Source of the DNA: Actinomycetospora chibensis
GTDB lineage: Bacteria > Actinomycetota > Actinomycetes > Mycobacteriales > Pseudonocardiaceae
Direction: 5' to 3'
Assembly (NCBI RefSeq): GCF_028737215.1
Contig: NZ_JAQZAM010000023.1
Location: 1 to 64,000 of the forward strand
Length of the DNA: 64,000 nt
Shown one piece after another: positions 7,771 to 15,535 of the stretch (position 1 is the first letter of the stretch; each line of letters starts with the position of its first letter). Made by a program: the position numbers and the translations under genes. The notes under the pieces were generated by a model. The model made no database searches, was not told the origin of the DNA, and saw nothing but the letters and a program-made list of their open reading frames with translations.

Positions 7771-9948
7771 ATGACGGTGACCGCCCCCACGGAGGCGGAG
7801 ACCGGGACCGGCCCGTCACGCGCCGACCGTGCCCGCGCCGGAGCCCGCGAGCTCGCCCGCCGAGCGCGCCACCGCCCGGTGACCGCGGCGACCGTGCTGC
7901 TGCTCGCGGTCGCGGGCCTCGCCACGGGGGCGTTCTGGAGCCCGCTGGGCGACCGGACGTGGGCCGACGTCGTCGCCACCGGCCTCCCGCCCCTGGAAGC
8001 CGGCCACTTCTGGACGATCCTGACCGCACCCCTGGTCGCGCTGCACCCGGTGAGCGCGTTCGTGCTCCTGGTGCTCGCCGCGGTGGCGCTGTTCTGGGCC
8101 GAGGGCCGCCTCGGCTCCGGACGCACGGCCGCGGTGCTCGTCACCGGCCAGGTCGGTGCGGTGCTGGTGACCCTCGCGCTGGTCGCCGTCCTCGCCACCA
8201 CGGGGTGGCCGTGGGCCGTCGATCTCTCGACGTCGCTCACCGCGGGGCTGTCCGCGGGCCTCGTCGCCGTGGTGGCCGTTGCCTCGGCCACCGTCCCCGC
8301 GCCGTGGCGGCTGCGGCTGCGGCTCGCGCTCGCCCTGCTGGTGTTCGTCGGGCTGCTGTTCCTGGGTCACCTCGCCGACGTCGAGCACTTCCTCGCCCTC
8401 GCCGTGGGCCTGCCCCTGGGCTCGCGGCTCGCCGGGTCGGCGTCGGCCGACTCGTCCGCCTCCGTCGGGGGGCACGGACGCCGGGAGTGGCGGCAGGTGG
8501 CCGCGGTCGGCCTGTTCGCGATCGCCGCGATCCGGGTGCTGACGCTCGTCGTGCCCGTGGTCGGCCCGCTCGGCGACACGGCGTCGGACTCCACGGTCAC
8601 CGAGACCGTGGTGTCGGTGGTGATCTCGCTGCTGCTCGCCGAGGGCCTGCGCCGCGGTCGCCGCATCGCCTGGATCGCGGGCCTGGTCGTCGGGGCCTTC
8701 TACACGCTGCTCGGGCTCTTCGTGGTGGGCGCCGTCGTGGTCGCCGAGGTCACCGACCAGATGGATCAGCTCGAGCTCGTCGGCCTCGCGGTCTTCGTGC
8801 CCAACGCGGTGCTGTGGGCCGCGCTGCTCGTGTGGCTCGTCGTCGGCCGGGCCGCCTTCGCCGTCCCCTCCCGGCGCCGGCTGCGGCGCCGGTCGGGCGG
8901 CACCGCCTCGGGCCCCGAGGTGGCCCGCGAGGCCCTGCACCGCCTCGGCGGCTCGAACCTGTCGTGGATGACCACGTGGCCGGAGAACCGGTACCTCGCC
9001 CACGCGGACCTCCCCGACGGCGGCGTCACCGCGTACCGGGTCCACGCCGGCGTCGCGGTGGCCCTCGGCGACCCGATCGTCGCGCCCGCCGAGCGGGCCA
9101 CGGCGCTCGAGGAGTTCCGCGCCACGGCCGAGCGCTCGGGCTGGGTGCCCTGCCTGTTCTCGACCACCGAGGCCCTCGCCGACCATGCCCGGGCCACCGG
9201 CTGGCGGGCGCTGCAGGTCGCCGAGGACACCCTCGTCGACCTCGACGGGCTCGAGTTCAAGGGCAAGGCCTGGCAGAACGTGCGCAGCTCGTTCAACCGG
9301 GCCGGCAAGGCGGGGATCTCCCACCGGATGGTGACGCTCTCCGAGGAGCCGCGCGCGATCGTCGCGCAGGTCCGGGCGATCTCGGAGGAGTGGGTCGGCG
9401 ACAAGGGGCTGCCCGAGATGGGCTTCACCCTCGGCGGCGTCGAGGAGGCCCTCGACCCGGAGGTGCGCACCGGGCTCGCCGTCGACACCGAGGGCACCGT
9501 CCACGGCGTCACCTCCTGGCTGCCGGTCTACGGCCCCGACGGCGTCGTCGTCGGCTGGACCCTCGACGTGATGCGGCGGCGCCAGGACGGGTTCCGCGCC
9601 GTCGTGGAGTACCTCATCGCCCAGGCGTGCCTGACGTTCCAGGCCGAGGGCGCGCGCTTCATCTCCCTGTCCGGCGCCCCGCTGGCCCGCGCCGGTGACG
9701 AGGAGGACGGCGCCGGGGACGGCGAGCTCGTCCTCGACCGCGTGCTCGACCGTATGGGCGAGCTGCTCGAGCCCTACTACGGCTTCCGCTCGCTGCACGC
9801 GTTCAAGGCGAAGTTCCAGCCGCGCTACGAGCCGATGTTCCTCGTCTACCGCGACGAGGCGGACCTCCCGCGCGTCGGCCTGGGCATCGGGCGCGCCTAC
9901 CTCCCCCATGCCCGGGTGCGGGATCTCGTCGCCCTCGTGCGCAGCTGA
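7771..9948 (+). CDS. Rhomboid-like domain fused to MprF-type (DUF2156) lysyl-phosphatidylglycerol synthase domain
   Basis: This is a 725-residue membrane protein. Residues of about 75-225 look like a rhomboid core: HFWTILTAPLVALHP, the GRLGSGR segment, a GLSAG motif with Ser161, and HLADVEHFLALAVGLPLG with His200 and His206. Further helices follow to about residue 380. Residues of about 395-720 form a DUF2156/MprF-type GNAT-like domain, which in known proteins transfers amino acids from tRNA to phosphatidylglycerol. Expected segments are SSFNRAGKAGI, GWTLDVMRRR and FRSLHAFKAKFQPRY. ATG 7771 is chosen because GAGGAGA lies just upstream. Lipid aminoacylation is likely; protease activity is only a possibility. 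Confidence 0.85.
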   Translation: MTVTAPTEAETGTGPSRADRARAGARELARRARHRPVTAATVLLLAVAGLATGAFWSPLGDRTWADVVATGLPPLEAGHFWTILTAPLVALHPVSAFVLLVLAAVALFWAEGRLGSGRTAAVLVTGQVGAVLVTLALVAVLATTGWPWAVDLSTSLTAGLSAGLVAVVAVASATVPAPWRLRLRLALALLVFVGLLFLGHLADVEHFLALAVGLPLGSRLAGSASADSSASVGGHGRREWRQVAAVGLFAIAAIRVLTLVVPVVGPLGDTASDSTVTETVVSVVISLLLAEGLRRGRRIAWIAGLVVGAFYTLLGLFVVGAVVVAEVTDQMDQLELVGLAVFVPNAVLWAALLVWLVVGRAAFAVPSRRRLRRRSGGTASGPEVAREALHRLGGSNLSWMTTWPENRYLAHADLPDGGVTAYRVHAGVAVALGDPIVAPAERATALEEFRATAERSGWVPCLFSTTEALADHARATGWRALQVAEDTLVDLDGLEFKGKAWQNVRSSFNRAGKAGISHRMVTLSEEPRAIVAQVRAISEEWVGDKGLPEMGFTLGGVEEALDPEVRTGLAVDTEGTVHGVTSWLPVYGPDGVVVGWTLDVMRRRQDGFRAVVEYLIAQACLTFQAEGARFISLSGAPLARAGDEEDGAGDGELVLDRVLDRMGELLEPYYGFRSLHAFKAKFQPRYEPMFLVYRDEADLPRVGLGIGRAYLPHARVRDLVALVRS

Positions 9949-9949
9949 C

Positions 9950-9962
9950 TAGGCTCGCCGGC
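9950..9962 (+). promoter_or_regulatory. -10 box TAGGCT of a probable leaderless promoter
   Basis: TAGGCT at 9950-9955 is followed by seven bases and ATG 9963. The box partly follows the stop codon of the preceding gene, so the DUF2630 gene probably has its own leaderless transcript. Confidence 0.55.
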
Positions 9963-10199
9963 ATGCCAGATCAACCGGCCGACGACACCCTGTCCACGAT
10001 CCACGCGCTCGTGGACGAGGAGCACCGCCTGCGGGCGCACGGCGAGGCGATCACCGCCGACGACCGGGCGCGCCTGGCCCAGATCGAGGAGCAGCTCGAC
10101 CAGCTCTGGGACGCCCTGCGCCGCCGGCGCGCGGGCAGCCAGTACGGCGGCGACGCGGGCACGGCGACCGAGAAGCAGGTGCACGACTACCTGCAGTAG
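9963..10199 (+). CDS. DUF2630 family protein
   Basis: This 78-residue soluble protein matches DUF2630. It has the IHALVDEEHRLR opening, a predicted helical hairpin with IEEQLDQLWDALRRRRA, and a C-terminal VHDYLQ ending. The family is common in actinobacteria and has no established function. A TAGGCT box seven bases upstream suggests a leaderless mRNA. Just after the stop codon lies the duplicated intergenic repeat at 10226-10359. Confidence 0.88.
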   Translation: MPDQPADDTLSTIHALVDEEHRLRAHGEAITADDRARLAQIEEQLDQLWDALRRRRAGSQYGGDAGTATEKQVHDYLQ

Positions 10200-10225
10200 A
10201 GCCCGCGCGGTCCCCGTCTCCGTCT

Positions 10226-10359
10226 CGCGCGAAGGGCACCTCGCGCCGCTCTATCCGGCCGAAGGTGCCCTTCGCGCGGAACGGATGCTCGCGCTCCCCA
10301 CCGGTGAAGGGCTCCCCTCGCCGCTCTATCCGGCTGATGGTGCCCTTCGCGCGAAACGG
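10226..10359. repeat. Duplicated intergenic repeat with 15-bp inverted arms
   Basis: Two 41-base copies lie at 10244-10284 and 10319-10359 and differ at only a few positions. The first copy forms a perfect 15-bp dyad: CGCGCGAAGGGCACC at 10226-10240 pairs with 10264-10278. The second copy keeps the right arm (10339-10353) but its left arm is degraded to a GAAGGGC core. The unit fills the gap between the convergent DUF2630 and amidase genes, so it may terminate both transcripts. The duplication suggests a repeat family rather than a simple terminator. Confidence 0.7.
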
Positions 10360-11916
10360 TCAGCCCGCCGGCACGGACGCCGGCGCCGCCACCGGCGGCG
10401 AGGGGAACCCGCCGACCGCCTGCTCGAAGGCGTGGGCGACGCGCAGGCAGGTGGCGTCGTCGAACTGCCGTCCGATGATCATCATGCCGACCGGCAGACC
10501 GTCGGCCGGGGCGGTGGGCACGGACGTCGCCGGGTGCCCGGTGGCGTCGGTCGGGGCCGTGTTGACGATCATCTCCAGGGCCCGGGCGACGCCCTCGGCG
10601 ACCGGGGCGTCGTCGGCGACGAGGGGCGTCGCGAGGATCGGCACCGTGGGCATCACCAGCACGTCGTACTGCGCGAGCGCCGCGTCGTAGCCCGCGCGGG
10701 CGGCGGGCAGGAGGTTGCGCGCCATCGCGTAGTGCCGGCCGTGCTCGGTGGCCAAGGCGTGCCGGCCGGCCATGGTCACCATCTTCACGGTGTCGGAGAA
10801 CAGGTGCCCGCCCGCGGCGCGCGCCCGGCCGTAGTGCGCGATGAGCTCCGGGTCGTAGAGGCCCTCCCAGTTCATGCCCCAGCCGTTGCCCTCGATCATC
10901 TGGGCGACGACGCCGTCGGTGGCGACGACGGTCCAGAGGTCGAACGCGTGCCGGTGCCACGGCACCGACACCTCCTCGGCGGTGAGGCCGGCCCGCGTCA
11001 GGGTCTCCACCGCGTCCCGCACGCTCGCGTCGACGGCGGGCACCGAGAGGCCGTCGTGCCCGAAGCCCTCGCTGACGACCCCGACCCGCAGGCCCTGCGC
11101 GCCCCGCTCGATCTCGAGCAGGTAGTCCACCGGCGCGATCGTGTCGGGCTGGCGCGGGTCGAGCCCGTCCGGGCCCGCCATGATCCCGAGGGCGAGCGCC
11201 GCGTCGGAGACGGTGCGTGTCATCGGACCCAGGTGGTCGATCGTCGCCTCGATGGGGAACGCGCCGGTGTAGGGCACGAGCCCGTGGGTGGGCTTGTGCC
11301 CGACGATCCCGCTCATGGCGGCGGGCATGCGGACCGAGCCGCCCTGGTCGCCCCCGGTGGCGAGGTCGACCTCGCCGGCGGCGAGCAGCGCCGCGCTCCC
11401 GCTCGAGGAGCCGCCGGTGATGCGGCTCGGGTCCCAGGGGTTGCGCACCGGGCCGGTGTGCGAGGTGTGGCTGGCGCCGGAGAAGCAGAGGTCCTCGCAG
11501 ACCGACTTGCCCGTCACCGTCACGCCGGCCTCGAGCAGGCGCGTCACGACAGTGGCGTCGCGGGACGGGACGAAGCCGTCGATCAGGCGCGAGCCGTTGG
11601 CCATCGGCACGCCGGCGACCGCGGTGTTGTCCTTGACCGCGAGCGTGCGACCGGCCAGCGGGCCGTTCGGGGCGCCCTCGATCCGGCAGCGCGCATACCA
11701 GGCCCCCCACCGGTTCTCGCCCTCCGCGGGCCAGGACCACTCCCGTTTCGGGGTGGCCGGGGCCTGGGCGGCCCAGAGCTCCTCGACGCGGTCGTAGGCG
11801 CCGAACGACCCCTCGACGAGCGGCGCGAAGGCCGCGAGCCCCGCCTCGTCGAGACCGAGGCCGTCGCGCGCGGCGAGGGCGGCCAGCTGTTCCGGGGTGG
11901 GGGGCGTGACGGGCAC
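10360..11916 (-). CDS. Amidase of the amidase-signature family
   Basis: This 518-residue hydrolase converts amides to acids and ammonia. The Ser-cisSer-Lys triad is complete: Lys95 in TLAVKDNTAV, Ser170 in GGSSSGSAALLAAG, and nucleophile Ser194 in GGDQGGSVRMPA. Length and spacing resemble the Rhodococcus-type amidases often linked to nitrile metabolism, but no nitrile hydratase gene is nearby, so the substrate is open. GTG 11916 has GAGGAGA eight bases upstream. A TACGGT box at 11962-11967 could drive it with a leader of about 40 bases. Confidence 0.9.
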   Translation of the reverse strand: MPVTPPTPEQLAALAARDGLGLDEAGLAAFAPLVEGSFGAYDRVEELWAAQAPATPKREWSWPAEGENRWGAWYARCRIEGAPNGPLAGRTLAVKDNTAVAGVPMANGSRLIDGFVPSRDATVVTRLLEAGVTVTGKSVCEDLCFSGASHTSHTGPVRNPWDPSRITGGSSSGSAALLAAGEVDLATGGDQGGSVRMPAAMSGIVGHKPTHGLVPYTGAFPIEATIDHLGPMTRTVSDAALALGIMAGPDGLDPRQPDTIAPVDYLLEIERGAQGLRVGVVSEGFGHDGLSVPAVDASVRDAVETLTRAGLTAEEVSVPWHRHAFDLWTVVATDGVVAQMIEGNGWGMNWEGLYDPELIAHYGRARAAGGHLFSDTVKMVTMAGRHALATEHGRHYAMARNLLPAARAGYDAALAQYDVLVMPTVPILATPLVADDAPVAEGVARALEMIVNTAPTDATGHPATSVPTAPADGLPVGMMIIGRQFDDATCLRVAHAFEQAVGGFPSPPVAAPASVPAG

Positions 11917-11961
11917 GGCGTCTCCTCGGGGGATCCGGGACGGGACCTGGTCGGGAGCCCC

Positions 11962-11967
11962 ACCGTA
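11962..11967 (-). promoter_or_regulatory. Possible -10 box (TACGGT) for the amidase gene
   Basis: On the minus strand TACGGT lies about 45 bases before the amidase GTG and would leave a leader containing the GAGGAGA ribosome-binding site. No matching -35 is seen, and the box lies just downstream of the MFS stop codon. Confidence 0.35.
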
Positions 11968-11989
11968 GGGACGATGACCGACCGGCGGG

Positions 11990-13651
11990 TCACGAGCGGG
12001 TGACGGTGCCGCGCGCTCGGGACGACCCCAGGCGGGCCGGCCGTACCGGGTGGCGGGTCGGGGCCTCGCGCTCGTCCCCCGGCACCTCCGGCACCTCCGG
12101 CGTGGTGACCTCGGCGGCGGGGTCGGGCGGGCGGCGCACGAGCCATGCCGAGGTGCCGGCGCCGATCAGCGCCAGCGCGCTGACCATCAGGAAGGCGACG
12201 ACGTACCCGTGGTCCGACGCCCGCTGCGTGACCTCGAGGTACTGGGCGACCTGCGGGTCGAACGTGCGGGGCACCAGCCCGGTCTGCTCGGCGGCCTGGA
12301 GGGCGTTACGCAGCTCGACCCCGGACTCCGGAGTCAGCGGTGGGAGGCCCCGCTCCGCGATGCCGTCGGTGAGCGACGACAGGTAGGTCAGATGCAGCAG
12401 GGCGTAGAGCAGGGCGATCCCGACGGCCCCGCCGCCCTGCTCCGCGGTGGCGGAGACCCCCGAGGCCTGGCCGTGGTCGCTCTCGGGGACGGTGTCGAGG
12501 CCGACGGGGTCGTTGACGGTGAGCACCACGGCGAGGCCGAGCCCGTAGGTGACGAGCCCCGGCAGGAGCCACCGGAACTCGTTGGCGGGCATGCCGAGCG
12601 CGAGCAGGATCCCCGACAGGGCCAGGAGCCCGAACCCCACCACCAGCGGCGAGCGGCCACCGGTCGCGTCGTACCAGCGGCCCACCACGGGGGCGATCAG
12701 CACCATGGGCACCGTCGTGGAGAGCAGGGCGAGGCCGGCGAGCGCCGGATCCATCTGCAGGTTGAGCACGAGGGCGAGCGGCAGGATCAGCCCGAGACCC
12801 ATCTCCGCCATGCCCGCGAGCCCCTGGCTGATCGTCGCCCCCCGGTAGTTGCGGCTCGTGGCCAGGAGCCGGAGATCGAGCAGCGGGTCGGCGACGCGCC
12901 GTTCCCGGCGGACGAACAGCACGGCCGCGACGAGGGCGACGACCAGCGGGATCACCACGTCGGGCGCCGCCCAGCCGTCGCTGGTCGTCTGGGCGAGCCC
13001 GAACACGAGCCCGACGAGCACGAGGCCGAGCAGGGCGGCACCGGGGAGGTCGACGTGCAGCCCCCGGCGTCGCGGACCGTCGGCCGGGACCGCGCGCAGC
13101 GTCGCCCACAGCGTGACGACGAGCAGCGGCAGGTTGACCAGGAGCACCGCGCGCCAGCTGAGCGCCGAGGTCAGCACCCCGCCGATCGTCGGGCCGAGCG
13201 CGCCCGCGGTCGCAGCGATCCCGCCCATCGCCCCCAGGGCCCGGCCGCGCTCGCGCGGGTCGAACGCGGCGGACAGGATCGCCACCGTCGCCGGGAGCAT
13301 GAGCGCCCCGCCCGCGCCCTGGCACACCCGGGCGGCGAGCAGCACCCCGAAGCTCGGCGCCGCGCCGCCGACCGCCGAGGCCCCGGCGAACACCACCGCG
13401 CCGACGAGGAACACCCGGCGGCGTCCGAAGAGGTCACCGAGGCGCCCGCCCAGCACGAGCAGGCCGGCGAGGGGCAGCAGGCTCGCGGTGAGCACCCACT
13501 GCACGAGCAGCGCGCTCACGCCGAAGTCCTGGGCGATGTCGGGCAGCGCCAGAGGCACCGCCGTCTGGTCCACCAGGATCATCGCGTTGGCGAGCGTCAT
13601 GGCCGCGAGGACCGTCCGTCGCCCGGCGCGCGACGTCGTCGACGAGCTCAT
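11990..13651 (-). CDS. MFS transporter, DHA2 (EmrB/QacA-like) drug exporter
   Basis: This 553-residue major facilitator exporter probably has 14 membrane helices. Motif A is present as GGRLGDLFGRRRVFL, and antiporter motif C as GALGPTIGGVL. The MILVDQTAVPLALPDI opening is typical of DHA2 proteins. About 40 polar residues, rich in Pro, Glu and Arg, form the C-terminal tail. ATG 13651 is chosen; a TTG at 13687 would add 12 residues and is less likely. It probably exports small toxic molecules by proton antiport. No regulator of the TetR or MarR type sits beside it. Confidence 0.9.
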   Translation of the reverse strand: MSSSTTSRAGRRTVLAAMTLANAMILVDQTAVPLALPDIAQDFGVSALLVQWVLTASLLPLAGLLVLGGRLGDLFGRRRVFLVGAVVFAGASAVGGAAPSFGVLLAARVCQGAGGALMLPATVAILSAAFDPRERGRALGAMGGIAATAGALGPTIGGVLTSALSWRAVLLVNLPLLVVTLWATLRAVPADGPRRRGLHVDLPGAALLGLVLVGLVFGLAQTTSDGWAAPDVVIPLVVALVAAVLFVRRERRVADPLLDLRLLATSRNYRGATISQGLAGMAEMGLGLILPLALVLNLQMDPALAGLALLSTTVPMVLIAPVVGRWYDATGGRSPLVVGFGLLALSGILLALGMPANEFRWLLPGLVTYGLGLAVVLTVNDPVGLDTVPESDHGQASGVSATAEQGGGAVGIALLYALLHLTYLSSLTDGIAERGLPPLTPESGVELRNALQAAEQTGLVPRTFDPQVAQYLEVTQRASDHGYVVAFLMVSALALIGAGTSAWLVRRPPDPAAEVTTPEVPEVPGDEREAPTRHPVRPARLGSSRARGTVTRS

Positions 13652-13694
13652 GGGTGGAGCGTCGTCGCCGGGCCCACCCGTGGACAAGACCGCG

Positions 13695-14357
13695 TCATCG
13701 TCCGGCCGACCCCGTGAGCACGCGACGGGTCAGCGGGCGGAGCAGGCGGTCCAGCACCGGGCTGAGGAAGAGCAGCAGGATGGGCCAGTAACCCAGCCCC
13801 GGCGCCACCAGCGTCACGGCGAACACCACCACCAGTGCCAGCGTCGTGCCGCCGAACGACATGTCGCGCAGGCCTGCGCGGGCGGCAGGCCCGAGGGCGC
13901 GACTGATGAGCACGGTCATCCACGACAGCAGGGCGGCCGAGACGAGCAGGGTGCCGACGTAGAAGCGCAGCGTGAACGGATCCTCCGAGTACGCGCCGAC
14001 CATCTCCGTCGGGAACGGCAGCACGACGATCGTCAGCAGCCACGCGAGGTTCCACTGCACCAGCGCGCGGCTCGCGGTCCTGGCCCGGGCGAACACCCGG
14101 TGGTGCGCCGCCCAGAAGCGCCCGATGACGAGGAAGCTCAGCAGGAAGCTCCCGATCGGCGCGAGGTTCTCGCGCAGCACCGTCAGACCGGTGGCCTCCG
14201 GACCCGCCGTCTCGGGCACCAGCTCGGCGAGCGGGAGGATCAGCAGGGTCAGAGCGATCGCGACGACGCCGTCGCTGAAGGCCAGCAGCCGCTCGGGGCC
14301 GAGCCGGTCCGGGTCGACGTCGGGGTCGACGTCGGGGATCGGCTCGGGGTCGGTCAC
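13695..14357 (-). CDS. TMEM175 (DUF1211) family potassium-channel-like protein
   Basis: This 220-residue membrane protein has about six helices. The first helix carries the family signature FSDGVVAIALTLLILPL, where the conserved Phe-Ser-Asp lines the pore in studied homologues. A bacterial TMEM175 would conduct potassium. GTG 14357 overlaps the phosphatase stop codon (GTGA), making it the last gene of the HIT/phosphatase/TMEM175 operon. Confidence 0.88.
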   Translation of the reverse strand: MTDPEPIPDVDPDVDPDRLGPERLLAFSDGVVAIALTLLILPLAELVPETAGPEATGLTVLRENLAPIGSFLLSFLVIGRFWAAHHRVFARARTASRALVQWNLAWLLTIVVLPFPTEMVGAYSEDPFTLRFYVGTLLVSAALLSWMTVLISRALGPAARAGLRDMSFGGTTLALVVVFAVTLVAPGLGYWPILLLFLSPVLDRLLRPLTRRVLTGSAGR

Positions 14358-14980
14358 CGCAGGTCCTCGACGTGCTGGATCTCGTTGACCGAGCTCACGC
14401 GGCGGGCCCCCGAGCGCGAGACGAGCACCCGGGACACCGAGGTGTGGTGCAGCGGGAACGTCAGCGGGCGCTCCAGGCCGAGGATCACCGCGAGATAGGT
14501 GTTGATCACGCCCGCGTGGCAGACGACGACGGCGCTGGCCCGCGGGTCCTGGCGGGCGGCGATCGCGTCGAGGGCGGCGACCACGCGCGACGTGAAGGCC
14601 GGCCCGTCGACGAACGACGGGTAGACGCCGGACCTGATGGCCTTCCAGTCCTCGTCGTCGGGGTCGCGCTCGTGCACGGGCCGGTAGGTGGGCCGGCCGC
14701 GGTCGAACTCGCAGAGGTCCTCGACGGCGGACGGCTCCGGGGCCCCGAGCAGGCGCACCGCCGGGTCGGCGGTCTCGCGCGACCGGCGCATCGTCGAGGT
14801 CACGATCTCGGTGACGTCGTCGCGCTCGGGCGTCGCGGCGAGCCACGCGGCGAAGCGCTCGGCCTGCCGGCGGCCCCGGGCCGAGAGGCCGGGGTCGGCG
14901 CCGACCCCCTCGTCCGGCCCGCCCGGCTCGACGGTGGCCGCGAGCGGCTCGCCGTGGCGGACCAGCACCAGCTGCGTCAC
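14354..14980 (-). CDS. Histidine phosphatase superfamily protein
   Basis: This 208-residue protein is of the phosphoglycerate-mutase-like branch. The catalytic RHGE motif is at residues 8-11 (VLVRHGEPLA, His9 as phospho-acceptor). A second conserved His is in VVCHAGVINTYL. Substrate specificity cannot be read from the sequence. GTG 14980 overlaps the stop codon of the HIT gene by GTGA, and its own stop overlaps the TMEM175 start, so all three are coupled. Confidence 0.88.
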   Translation of the reverse strand: MTQLVLVRHGEPLAATVEPGGPDEGVGADPGLSARGRRQAERFAAWLAATPERDDVTEIVTSTMRRSRETADPAVRLLGAPEPSAVEDLCEFDRGRPTYRPVHERDPDDEDWKAIRSGVYPSFVDGPAFTSRVVAALDAIAARQDPRASAVVVCHAGVINTYLAVILGLERPLTFPLHHTSVSRVLVSRSGARRVSSVNEIQHVEDLR

Positions 14981-15405
14981 GCCTCGGGCACGGCGGACCC
15001 GTGACCGGCGGCGCGGAGCCCGGCGCGGATCGACTCCGCGGCCCGGTCCATCCCGCCCTGGTCGGGGTCGCTCTCGGCCTGGCTGAAGTCGAACGCCTCG
15101 AGGCCCCAGGCGGGGTGCACGTGGACGTGGAGGTGCGGGACCTCGAAGCCCGCGACCATCAGCGCCACGCGCGGCGGCGACCAGGTGTCCCGGATCACGG
15201 AGCCGACGGCGCGGGCGACCGTCATGACGTGCTCGAGCAGGCCGTCCGGGGCGTCGAGCCACTGGTCGACCTCCTCCCGCGGTACCACCAGCACGTGTCC
15301 GGGGCCCAGGGGGTTGATCGAGAGGAAGGCGACCACGCGGTCGTCCGACCAGACGAAACGCCCCGGCAGCTCGCCGTTGATGATCTTCGTGAAGACGGTG
15401 GCCAC
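14977..15405 (-). CDS. HIT family protein
   Basis: This 142-residue histidine-triad protein probably hydrolyses nucleotides or their conjugates. The triad reads HLHVHVHP, preceded by the usual HVLVVPREEVDQW region. The fold is complete at family length. GTG 15405 is chosen because TACGAT lies seven bases upstream, the spacing of a leaderless promoter; upstream codons in frame are not good starts. It heads the three-gene operon and is divergent from glgX. Confidence 0.9.
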   Translation of the reverse strand: MATVFTKIINGELPGRFVWSDDRVVAFLSINPLGPGHVLVVPREEVDQWLDAPDGLLEHVMTVARAVGSVIRDTWSPPRVALMVAGFEVPHLHVHVHPAWGLEAFDFSQAESDPDQGGMDRAAESIRAGLRAAGHGSAVPEA

Positions 15406-15418
15406 GTCGGGGATCGTA
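15406..15418 (-). promoter_or_regulatory. -10 box TACGAT of a probable leaderless promoter (HIT operon)
   Basis: On the minus strand TACGAT (15418-15413) precedes GTG 15405 by seven bases. The same hexamer and spacing recur before pyruvate kinase at 42212. Confidence 0.6.
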
Positions 15419-15462
15419 ACGACGCGTCCACGCGGCCGATCGGCACCGTCCGGAGGGCCCCG

Positions 15463-15468
15463 TATTCT
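15463..15468 (+). promoter_or_regulatory. -10 box TATTCT of the glgX-treY promoter
   Basis: TATTCT is a good TANNNT match in a GC-rich region and would give a leader of about 60 bases before glgX. No convincing -35 is present at the usual spacing, so an alternative sigma factor or an activator is possible. Confidence 0.5.
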
Positions 15469-15535
15469 CGGCCTGCGCATCGGGCACCCCGTCCAGCGTC
15501 TCCCCCTCACCCCGTTCTCCCCGGAGGAAGCCCTG

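Noticed and set aside
10226-10359. Possible short CRISPR-like array
   Set aside because: Only two copies exist, they are palindromic and separated by a short degraded region, and there is no cas gene nearby.
10360-13651. Amidase plus MFS exporter as part of a natural-product cluster
   Set aside because: No polyketide, peptide synthetase, terpene or RiPP gene occurs nearby, and the two genes look like ordinary metabolic and export functions.
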